This document shows positions 7,288 to 14,169 of a DNA stretch of 35,846 nt, piece by piece. The translations under genes were made by a program, and so were the position numbers. Each line of letters opens with the position of its first letter. Position 1 is the stretch's first letter. This stretch comes from Clostridia bacterium (GTDB lineage: Bacteria; Bacillota; Clostridia; Christensenellales; Aristaeellaceae), in assembly GCA_017434085.1 (NCBI GenBank), contig JAFRFY010000001.1:1-35846 (forward strand), given 5' to 3'. The notes beneath the pieces are model-generated. The model did no database searches and was not told the DNA's origin. It worked only from the letters and a program-made list of their open reading frames with translations.

Positions 7288-7875
7288 TCAATGCGCCCAG
7301 CGATACGCCTTCTTGATGGCGGCCTGATGATCGGCGTCCACGTGGTCGGAGCCGTGGGTCTTGCTGCCCACCATGTGCAGGCAGAACTGCCCGTGATAGC
7401 CGTTTTTTGAAATCGTCTGGTGCCCGTGGGGCTGCGTGGCGAAGGAGCAGGCCACGAACTTGCCGTCGGAGTAGAGTATGCCCGGGCGGCGGTCCCAGGA
7501 ATAGCCCATCTTCTTGAGCTTCGCGGTGTCGGACTTGGACGCGGGCTCCACGTCGGCGTGGGAGCTGCCGCCCATGCGCTTGATCTTCAGGTGCATGCCG
7601 GTCTCGACGTCGTACAGGCCGCCGTATTCGCCCTTCCGGAGCACGCTGGACCCGCCGTCGTACCACTTCATGGCCACCACCCGGCTCTTCCAGCCCGTTT
7701 TTTTGGTCAGGGTGAACACATTTTCCGGGTCGGCGGAGGGGAGGGTCGCCGACCGCGCCTCCTCCGCGCCGAACACGGCGGTGCGCACGGCGAGGGTGGG
7801 CTCCGCCAGCGCGGCGACGTTCAGGTTCGCCAACACCAGCACGATACACATCAGCTTTTGAAAGAGAGATTTCAT
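7288..7875 (-). CDS. Secreted protein with HADVEP / CLH C-terminal domain (paralog 1)
   Basis: This 195-aa protein of unnamed family starts at the ATG at 7875, preceded by AGGAGG; an upstream in-frame codon lacks a ribosome site. It has a type I signal peptide (1-24, cleavage near VAALA-EP), a short variable region without an SH3 domain, and a C-terminal domain (about 58-195) shared with the proteins at 21089-22315 and 28397-29089. Conserved residues are H106-A-D-V-E-P, P-H150-G, G162-Q-F-C165-L-H167-M, S-K-T-H174-G and H183-Q. The single Cys next to His, with conserved His before it, suggests an enzyme active site, possibly distantly like L,D-transpeptidases; this is inference. Its 5' region is divergent from the acylation locus, and a GC hairpin lies in its leader near 7896-7920. 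Confidence 0.85.
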   Translation of the reverse strand: MKSLFQKLMCIVLVLANLNVAALAEPTLAVRTAVFGAEEARSATLPSADPENVFTLTKKTGWKSRVVAMKWYDGGSSVLRKGEYGGLYDVETGMHLKIKRMGGSSHADVEPASKSDTAKLKKMGYSWDRRPGILYSDGKFVACSFATQPHGHQTISKNGYHGQFCLHMVGSKTHGSDHVDADHQAAIKKAYRWAH

Positions 7876-8103
7876 ATTATCCGCCTCCTGATCGCGGCGG
7901 CGCATGACGCGCCGCCCTGTTCATGACAATCTTATGACGTGATGGATACGGAATATGCCTTTCCATCACATTTTTGTCTCAAACTATTCTACATTCAAGA
8001 ATTGTCAAAGCTGTGGCATTTTATGGAACAGAGTAGATGTTTTTGTTGAACAATCCGCGCCCCTCCTTCCGAAAAACCTTACATTCCCGGACTTGTTTTG
8101 TGG

Positions 8104-8132
8104 TTGCCATCCCTGCGCCGTTATGGTATACT
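8104..8132 (+). promoter_or_regulatory. Promoter P1 of the acylation locus (SGNH gene 1)
   Basis: TTGCCA (8104-8109), 17 nt, TATACT (8127-8132). The following leader of about 50 nt (GGGGCGAACAACGGCAATTT...) is nearly identical to the one at 9604-9657, so promoter, leader and gene were duplicated together. Confidence 0.85.
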
Positions 8133-8186
8133 GGGGCGAACAACGGCAATTTACAAAAAAGAAATCGACCCTTGACGAGGCGCCAG

Positions 8187-9518
8187 GTGAAGAGAAGCAT
8201 CCTAAAAATCATCGCCTTTATCGGCATATTCATACTGCTCTACGCCGCGATGACCGCGGTGTTTTCCAATCATCCCGATTTCAGGATCGCCCAGTCCATA
8301 CGCGCCTTTTACGACGAGCCCGCGGGCAGCCTGCAGGGGGTGTACATCGGCTCCAGCAACTGCTACGCCTTCTGGAACGCGCCGGTGGCGTGGAAGAACT
8401 ACGGCCTGACCGTATTCCCGTACAGCTGCGCCTCGATGCCCATCTACGCCACGGAGTACGTCATCCGGGAGGCCCGCAAGACCCAGCCGGACGCCGTGTA
8501 CATCGTCAACGTCAACTCCGTGGACTATGACGATCTGAACATCACCCACATCTACCACATCATGAGCTACATGCCCGAATCCGAGCTCAAAAAGGAGCTC
8601 CGGGACCACCTCTGCGATTTGCTGGGGCTCAGCCGGTCGCAGCGCCTGGAGCTCGATTTCCCGTGGATCCGCATGCGGCAATACTGGACGGAGTACCTGG
8701 ACGAGGGCATCCTCCCCCGCGTGGACGGCATGAAGGGGGCCAGCCACTACGAGAACTTCCTGTCCAAGACCTTCGACCTCACGAGGCGCTACAAGGTCAC
8801 CGAGAAGCGCGCCCCCATCTCCGACAACCAGCGCGCCTGCCTCGAACACCTGATAGACTACTGCGACGCCGAGGGCGTTAAGGTGCTGTTCGTGTCGGTG
8901 CCCCGGGGGGAGCGCTCGGCGGAATCGCTGGGCCGTATCAACACCGCCTGCGACCTCATCCGTGCGCGCGGCCACGACGTGCTGTACCTGACGGACCAGG
9001 CCGACGCGGTGCACCTGGACCTGTCGCAGGACTTCTACGAGATCAAGCACACCAACATCCACGGCTCCATCAAGTTCACCGACTACCTCTCGGAGTACCT
9101 GATCAGGACCTACGGCCTGGAGGATAAGCGCGGGGACGCGGGCTATGAAAGCTGGGACGAGGGCCTTCAGCGCTACACGGAGGTCATCGCCCCCTATGTG
9201 CTGGACTTTGAGCTGGACATAGGGAACAGGGACTTCGCCCTCGCCATGCCCCGGGGCGCGAAGGTCACCCCGGCCGGGGCGGACGGGGCCGAGATCGCCT
9301 GGAAGCCGGTGAAGGGCGCAGAGGTCTACTGCGTCTACCGCAAGGCCGGGGCGAAGGGCGCCTGGGAGCGGGTGGCCGACTCGGAGGACTGCGCCTTTAA
9401 GGACAGCGGGCTCAAAAGCGGCGTCGAATACCGCTACACCGTCGTGCCCGCCCGCAGGTCCGGGGAAAACCTGCTGTACGGCAACTTCTCGGTGTACGGG
9501 CGGCGGATCACGCTGTGA
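8187..9518 (+). CDS. SGNH/DltD-like acyltransferase with FN3-like domain, copy 1
   Basis: This 443-aa protein is started at GTG 8187: GAGG lies 6 nt upstream, the same arrangement occurs in copy 2, the length then matches copy 3 (444 aa), and upstream in-frame codons overlap the promoter. One N-terminal membrane anchor (about 5-26) precedes an extracytoplasmic SGNH-type domain with block I YIGSSNCYAFW, the probable nucleophile being S57 (the Ser kept in all three copies as GxS). The late motif HTNIHG likely carries the catalytic His. Residues about 350-443 form a fibronectin III-like sandwich (EIAWKPVKGAEVYCVYRK ... GVEYRYTV). Proteins of this kind (DltD, AlgJ/AlgX) work with MBOAT proteins to O-acylate surface polymers; the substrate here is unknown. 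It has no MBOAT gene directly behind it, unlike copies 2 and 3. Confidence 0.85.
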   Translation: MKRSILKIIAFIGIFILLYAAMTAVFSNHPDFRIAQSIRAFYDEPAGSLQGVYIGSSNCYAFWNAPVAWKNYGLTVFPYSCASMPIYATEYVIREARKTQPDAVYIVNVNSVDYDDLNITHIYHIMSYMPESELKKELRDHLCDLLGLSRSQRLELDFPWIRMRQYWTEYLDEGILPRVDGMKGASHYENFLSKTFDLTRRYKVTEKRAPISDNQRACLEHLIDYCDAEGVKVLFVSVPRGERSAESLGRINTACDLIRARGHDVLYLTDQADAVHLDLSQDFYEIKHTNIHGSIKFTDYLSEYLIRTYGLEDKRGDAGYESWDEGLQRYTEVIAPYVLDFELDIGNRDFALAMPRGAKVTPAGADGAEIAWKPVKGAEVYCVYRKAGAKGAWERVADSEDCAFKDSGLKSGVEYRYTVVPARRSGENLLYGNFSVYGRRITL

Positions 9519-9574
9519 CGGCGGGCCGCATCGTTCCCAGAGCCGGGATTGCCGCAAATCCTAACATTATATTG

Positions 9575-9603
9575 TTGCCATCAACACACCGTTGTGGTAT
9601 ACT
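9575..9603 (+). promoter_or_regulatory. Promoter P2 of the acylation locus (SGNH gene 2)
   Basis: TTGCCA (9575-9580), 17 nt, TATACT (9598-9603), identical boxes and spacing to P1. A TTG codon overlapping the -10 box opens the frame but cannot be the start. Confidence 0.85.
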
Positions 9604-9657
9604 GGGGCGAACAACGGCAATTTACATAAAAGACAACGACCCTTAACGAGGCATCAG

Positions 9658-10989
9658 GTGAAGAAAAGCATCCTTAAAATCATCGCCTTTATCGGCATAT
9701 TCCTCATACTGTACGCCGCGATGACCGCGGTGTTTTCCAATCACCCCGATTTCAGGATCGCCCAGTCCATACGCGCCTTCTACGACGAGCCCGAGGGCAG
9801 CCTGCAGGCGGTGTACATCGGCACGAGCACCTGCTATGCCTTCTGGAACGCGCTGGTGGCGTGGAAAAACTACGGCGTGACGGTATTTCCGTATACCTGC
9901 GCCTCGATGCCCATATACGCCATAGAGTACGTCATCCGCGAGGCCCGCAAGACCCAGCCGGACGCGCTGTTCATCGTGAACATCAACACCGTGGCCTACG
10001 ATTTTATGGACATCTCCTACATCCACCACGTGCTGAACTACATGCCCGAATCCGAGCTTAAAAAAGAGCTCCGGGACCACCTCTGCGACCTGATGGGCCT
10101 AAGCCGCTATGAGCGCCTGGAGCTGTACCTGCCGTGGATCCGCATGCGGCAATACTGGACGGAGTACCTGGACGAGGGTATCATCCCCCGCCCGGACGGC
10201 CTGAAGGGGGCCAGCCACTACGAAAACTTCCTCTCCAAGAGCCTCGATCTCTCCCGCCGGTACAAGAAGTCCCAGAGCCGGACCCCCATTTCGGACCGGC
10301 AGACGGAGTGCCTCGTGCACCTCATGGACTACTGCGACGCCGAGGGCGTTAAGGTGCTGTTCGTCGCTGTGCCCAGGAATGAAAAGACCGCCAGCCTGCT
10401 GGGCAGGATCAACACCGCCTGCGACCTCATCCGCGCGCGCGGCTACGACGTGCTGTACCTCCTCGATCAGGTCAAGGCGATCCCCCTGGACCTCTCGCAG
10501 GATTTTTACGACCCCACCCACACGAACATCCACGGCGCCGTCAAGTTCACCAACTTCCTCTCGGCGTACCTGGTGGAGCACTACGGTCTGGAGGATAAGC
10601 GCGGCGACCCCGCCTATGAAAGCTGGGACAGAGGCCTCGCGCGCTATACGGAGATCGTCGCCCCCTACGTGCTGGACTTCGAGCTGGACGCGGGGTGCAG
10701 GGACTTCGCCCTCGCCGAGCCCCGGGGCGCGAAGGCGGCCCCGGCGGGCGCGGACGGCGCCGAGATTTCCTGGAAGCCGGTGAAGGGCGCGGAGGTCTAC
10801 TGCGTCTACCGGAAAACCGGTGCGAAGGGCACCTGGGAGCGGGTGGCCGCCTCGGAGGACTGCGCCTTTTCAGACGGCGGGCTCAAGGGCGGCGTCGAAT
10901 ACCGCTACACCGTCGTGCCCGCCCGCAGGTCCGGGGAGAATCTGTTATACGGCAATTTCTCCACGTTCGGCCTGAGCGTTACACTGTGA
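9658..10989 (+). CDS. SGNH/DltD-like acyltransferase with FN3-like domain, copy 2
   Basis: This 443-aa protein starts at GTG 9658 (GAGG 6 nt upstream). It is closely related to copy 1 along its whole length, with long stretches identical at DNA level near the 3' end (for example around 10895-10935), which indicates a fairly recent tandem duplication. The same features appear: membrane anchor about 5-26, block I YIGTSTCYAFW with S57, DPTHTNIHG (a D-x-x-H arrangement absent from copies 1 and 3) and a C-terminal FN3-like domain. Differences cluster in the middle of the SGNH domain, which may alter the acceptor. The MBOAT gene follows 25 bp later, so the two should be co-expressed and their products should work as a pair. 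Confidence 0.85.
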   Translation: MKKSILKIIAFIGIFLILYAAMTAVFSNHPDFRIAQSIRAFYDEPEGSLQAVYIGTSTCYAFWNALVAWKNYGVTVFPYTCASMPIYAIEYVIREARKTQPDALFIVNINTVAYDFMDISYIHHVLNYMPESELKKELRDHLCDLMGLSRYERLELYLPWIRMRQYWTEYLDEGIIPRPDGLKGASHYENFLSKSLDLSRRYKKSQSRTPISDRQTECLVHLMDYCDAEGVKVLFVAVPRNEKTASLLGRINTACDLIRARGYDVLYLLDQVKAIPLDLSQDFYDPTHTNIHGAVKFTNFLSAYLVEHYGLEDKRGDPAYESWDRGLARYTEIVAPYVLDFELDAGCRDFALAEPRGAKAAPAGADGAEISWKPVKGAEVYCVYRKTGAKGTWERVAASEDCAFSDGGLKGGVEYRYTVVPARRSGENLLYGNFSTFGLSVTL

Positions 10990-11014
10990 TATTACGACAG
11001 CCTGAGGGATGAAC

Positions 11015-12598
11015 ATGCGCTATCAAACCATACTGTTTCTCGTATTCGTGCTGGCCGTGCTGATCGTCTACTACCTGGCGGGGCGCAGGCGTCAAAGGGC
11101 CGTGCTCCTGCTGGCAAACCTGGCGTTCTACGGCCTGAACGGCCCGCAATACCTGCCGTTTCTGGCGGCGACCCTGCTGACCTCCTTCTGGTCGGCCAGG
11201 GCCATGGACCGGGCGTACCGGGAGACCGACGCGCAGATCAGGGCGGAGACCGACAAGCAGGCCAAGAAGGCCCTGCGCGCCGCGGCGAAGGCCCGGGCCA
11301 AGCGGGCGCTGATCCCGGGGATGCTGATCCCCATCGCGCTGCTGGTGGTCTGCAAGTACACGGGCTTCATACTGCGAAACCTCAACGCCGCGCTGGCGCT
11401 CCTCAACCGGCCGCAGATCCCGGTGTTTCGCGTGATACTGCCGGTGGGCATATCGTTTTACACCTTCATGGCGCTGGGCTACGTGCTGGACGTGTACTGG
11501 CGGCGCTACGAGGCCGAGCAGAGCCTGCTCAGCTACGCCGCGTTCCTCTCCTACTTCCCCCACGTGGTGCAGGGCCCCATCGACCGCTACAAGGAGTTCA
11601 GGGACCAGATCAAGGACGGCGTGGCCTTCGACGCGCGGCAGCTCGTGTTCGGCGCGGAGCTCGTGCTGTGGGGCTTCTTCAAGAAGCTGGTGATCGCGGA
11701 CCGGCTGGGGCTCGTCATCGACAAGGCCTTCGCCGGCTGGCAGGAGCTGGGGGGCAGCGTGCTGATCGGCGCGGTGGCGCTCTACTCCATACAGATCTAC
11801 GCGGACTTCTCCGGCTGCATCGACATCGTCACCGGCGTGTCCGAAATGCTGGGCATCCGCCTCAGGAAGAACTTCAACCAGCCCTACCTGTCCCGGAGCA
11901 TGGGCGAGTTCTGGCGGCGCTGGCACATCTCGCTGCAGGAGTGGTTCAAGGACTACGTGTACTTCCCCGTGTCCGCCTCCGGGCTGATGCGCAACGTCAA
12001 AAAGCGCCTGCGGGACAAGGGCAAGCCCCGCGCCGCCGAGCGCTTTGCCACCTGCTTTCCGATATTCGTGGTGTGGATGGTCACCGGCATATGGCACGGC
12101 GCGGACTGGAAATTCGTGGTCTGGGGCCTGTTCCACGCCGCCGTGCTGATATCGGGCGCGCTATTGGAGCCCGCCTTCATCGCTGTGAACCGCCGCCTCG
12201 GGATCAAGGCGGAGAATCCCGCCTGGCGGGTGTGGCAGATCGCGCGCACCTTCTTCATCTGCTGCGTGGGCCGGGTGTTCTTCCGGGCGCCGGACCTGGC
12301 CGCCGCCGTGGGCATATTCCGCGCCATGGGACGCGCACCGCTGGCGTTTGCCGCGCTGTGGGAGAAGCTGGTGGCATTCAGCGGCACGATGCCCGACCTG
12401 CTGGTCACGCTGGCCGCCATGCTGATACTGTTCACCGTGGACATCGTGAAGGAGCGGACCCGTTTGCGCGAGGCGCTGTCGAAGCACAGCATCGTCCTCA
12501 GGTGGGCGCTCATCTTCGGCTGCCTGTTCTTCGTGCTGATCTTCGGGGTCTACGGGCCCGGCTACGGCGCGACGGGGTTCATCTACGAGCAGTTCTGA
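11015..12598 (+). CDS. MBOAT-family membrane O-acyltransferase, copy 1 (DltB/AlgI-like)
   Basis: This 527-aa polytopic membrane protein should pass an acyl group from a cytoplasmic thioester carrier to the outside. The start at the second ATG (11015) fits GAGGG 7 nt upstream and aligns with copy 2. MBOAT hallmarks are SFYTFMALGYVLDVYW, FPHVVQGPIDRY, FSGCIDIVTGVSEMLG, FWRRWHISLQEWFKDYVYFP with H304, and GIWHGADWKFVVWGLFHA with the invariant catalytic H361. About ten or more hydrophobic segments are visible; a basic stretch (RAAAKARAKRAL, about residue 88) lies in the first cytoplasmic loop. The best partner is the SGNH protein encoded just upstream, with carrier protein 15756-15977 as donor. 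Confidence 0.93.
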   Translation: MRYQTILFLVFVLAVLIVYYLAGRRRQRAVLLLANLAFYGLNGPQYLPFLAATLLTSFWSARAMDRAYRETDAQIRAETDKQAKKALRAAAKARAKRALIPGMLIPIALLVVCKYTGFILRNLNAALALLNRPQIPVFRVILPVGISFYTFMALGYVLDVYWRRYEAEQSLLSYAAFLSYFPHVVQGPIDRYKEFRDQIKDGVAFDARQLVFGAELVLWGFFKKLVIADRLGLVIDKAFAGWQELGGSVLIGAVALYSIQIYADFSGCIDIVTGVSEMLGIRLRKNFNQPYLSRSMGEFWRRWHISLQEWFKDYVYFPVSASGLMRNVKKRLRDKGKPRAAERFATCFPIFVVWMVTGIWHGADWKFVVWGLFHAAVLISGALLEPAFIAVNRRLGIKAENPAWRVWQIARTFFICCVGRVFFRAPDLAAAVGIFRAMGRAPLAFAALWEKLVAFSGTMPDLLVTLAAMLILFTVDIVKERTRLREALSKHSIVLRWALIFGCLFFVLIFGVYGPGYGATGFIYEQF

Positions 12599-12621
12599 CC
12601 GAATGCCCGATCTGCGCGAGG

Positions 12622-12650
12622 TTGACATTTCCCCGATCATTGGGTATAAT
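12622..12650 (+). promoter_or_regulatory. Promoter P3 of the acylation locus, perfect consensus
   Basis: TTGACA (12622-12627), 17 nt, TATAAT (12645-12650): both boxes and spacing are perfect sigmaA consensus. It starts a second SGNH-MBOAT unit only 24 bp after the stop of MBOAT copy 1. Confidence 0.9.
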
Positions 12651-12694
12651 TCCTGTAGGTTATTACGCGAAAGTGGTTTAACGGACATCGCCAA

Positions 12695-14029
12695 ATGAAA
12701 CAGAGAAAGACCGTTGTATTGAGAGTAGTCGCATTCTGGGCACTGTTCGCCCTGCTGCTCTACCCGGTGACGCGGGTGTTTGCGCACTATCCGGATTACC
12801 GGAGCTATCACACCATCGGCGGGTTTTATAAAGAAGAGCCCGACCGCCTGGACGCCATCTACCTGGGAGCGTCCAACTGCTACGCCTTCTGGAACGCGCT
12901 GGTCGCGTGGCACAGTTACGGGTTGACGGTATACCCTTACGCCAGCCCGGCCCAGCCCTTCTACGCCACGGAATACCTCATCCGGGAGACGCGCAAGACC
13001 CAGCCCAACGCCCGGTTCATCGTGAGCGTCAATTCCGTGGACGCCGACGACCTGGAGGCCTGCGCCTCCCACTACCTGCTCAACTACATGCCCGAGTCGG
13101 AGGAAAAGCAGGCGCTGACCACCTACCTCTCGGACCTGATGGATTACAGCGCCCTGGACCGGCTGGAGTTCCGCTTTCCCTGGCTCAGGATCAGGGAGCT
13201 CTGGTATGACCGGCTCAAGAACGGCCCGCTGCCCGAGATGGACGGCCTGATGGGCGCGTGCACCTATCCGGACTATCTGTACGGCTGCGAGGACATCTCC
13301 GAAAAGTACCTGCTCTCGGACCGGCGGACCCCCGTGCCGGACGACCTCGTCGAGGCCACGCGGCACCTGCTGGACTACTGCGACGAGACGGGCGTGGAGG
13401 TGCTGTTCATATCGGTCCCCCGGGCGGAGAAGACCGAGGAGACCATGGGCAGGATCAACACCGTCTGCGACATCATACGCGACCGGGGCTACGAGGTGCT
13501 CGATCTCTCCGATCAGGCGGAGGCCTTCGGCCTGGACCTGACCCAGGACTACTACAACACCAAGCACACCAACATCCACGGCTCCGTCAAGTTCACCGAC
13601 GGCCTGTGCCAATGGCTCATAAACCGCTACGGCTTTAAGGACAAGCGCGGCGACGCCGCCTACGCCGCGTGGGACGCCGCCTGGGAGCGCTACGCCGACA
13701 TCGCGCGGCCGTGGCTTCTGGATTTCGAGCTGGACGCGGCGCACCGGGACTGGACGCTTCCCTCGCCCAAGGCGCTCAAGGCCGAGGCGCGGGACGGCGG
13801 CGTGCGGATCAGCTGGGCGGCGGCGCGGGGGGCCGACGGATACGCGGTCTACCGCAAGGCCGGGGACGACGGCGCCTGGACGCGCGTCGCCGACACCGCC
13901 GAGACCCGGTTTGAGGACGCGGAGGGCGCGCCCGAGGGCGAATGCCGCTACACCGTGGTCCCGTGGCGCGCGTCGGACGGGGAGACCTTCTACGGCAACT
14001 TCCTCTACGGCGGCGTCAGTCCGGAATAA
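12695..14029 (+). CDS. SGNH/DltD-like acyltransferase with FN3-like domain, copy 3
   Basis: This 444-aa protein is clearly paralogous to copies 1 and 2 but more diverged. It begins MKQRKTVVLRVVAFWALFAL, with one membrane anchor (about 8-28), block I YLGASNCYAFW with the nucleophile Ser conserved, FIVSVNSVDADD, and KHTNIHGSVKFTDGL as the His motif. The C-terminal FN3-like domain is present (VRISWAAARGADGYAVYRKA ... CRYTVVPWRA). It has its own consensus promoter. Its MBOAT partner is probably copy 2, separated by 140 bp of palindromic repeats. Having a separate promoter and a diverged sequence suggests a different acceptor or growth condition from the first unit. Confidence 0.86.
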   Translation: MKQRKTVVLRVVAFWALFALLLYPVTRVFAHYPDYRSYHTIGGFYKEEPDRLDAIYLGASNCYAFWNALVAWHSYGLTVYPYASPAQPFYATEYLIRETRKTQPNARFIVSVNSVDADDLEACASHYLLNYMPESEEKQALTTYLSDLMDYSALDRLEFRFPWLRIRELWYDRLKNGPLPEMDGLMGACTYPDYLYGCEDISEKYLLSDRRTPVPDDLVEATRHLLDYCDETGVEVLFISVPRAEKTEETMGRINTVCDIIRDRGYEVLDLSDQAEAFGLDLTQDYYNTKHTNIHGSVKFTDGLCQWLINRYGFKDKRGDAAYAAWDAAWERYADIARPWLLDFELDAAHRDWTLPSPKALKAEARDGGVRISWAAARGADGYAVYRKAGDDGAWTRVADTAETRFEDAEGAPEGECRYTVVPWRASDGETFYGNFLYGGVSPE

Positions 14030-14037
14030 AGGCAACC

Positions 14038-14140
14038 GTTCAGTCCGGCGGGCGATCAGGGGATCGCCCCTACGGATAGCGCGCGATTGTAGGGGCGATG
14101 CCCTCATCGCCCCCCTGAAACGAGACCCGGACTGAACCGT
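14038..14140. repeat. Repeat block: two GC palindromes flanked by inverted GTTCAGTCCGG
   Basis: GTTCAGTCCGG (14038-14048) and CCGGACTGAAC (14130-14140) flank hairpin units 14050-14073 and 14089-14113 of the GGGCGATG family. The whole 103-bp block looks like a small mobile unit inserted between the SGNH and MBOAT genes. Related ends (CCGGATTGAAC) occur at 16119-16129. Confidence 0.75.
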
Positions 14141-14169
14141 TGTGAACAACATACTTACAAGGGGACGAC

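Noticed and set aside
7980..8008. Promoter for the secreted-protein gene at 7288-7875 from TTGACA at 8003-8008 (minus strand)
   Set aside because: The -35 box is perfect but the best -10 at 16-17 nt (TAGTTT) is poor, so it was not annotated as a firm promoter.
8202..9557. Long open frame antisense to SGNH gene 1, and similar long antisense frames opposite other genes (480-1694, 12161-14152, 33338-35425)
   Set aside because: They are by-products of high GC and strong codon bias in the sense genes. Their products are rich in His, Gln, Arg and Val without domains, and they lack ribosome sites.
9592..9657. TTG codon at 9592 as start of SGNH gene 2, and the ATG at 8037 for gene 1
   Set aside because: The TTG overlaps the promoter -10 box and the ATG lies upstream of the promoter. 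The GTG starts at 9658 and 8187 have conserved GAGG sites and give lengths matching copy 3.
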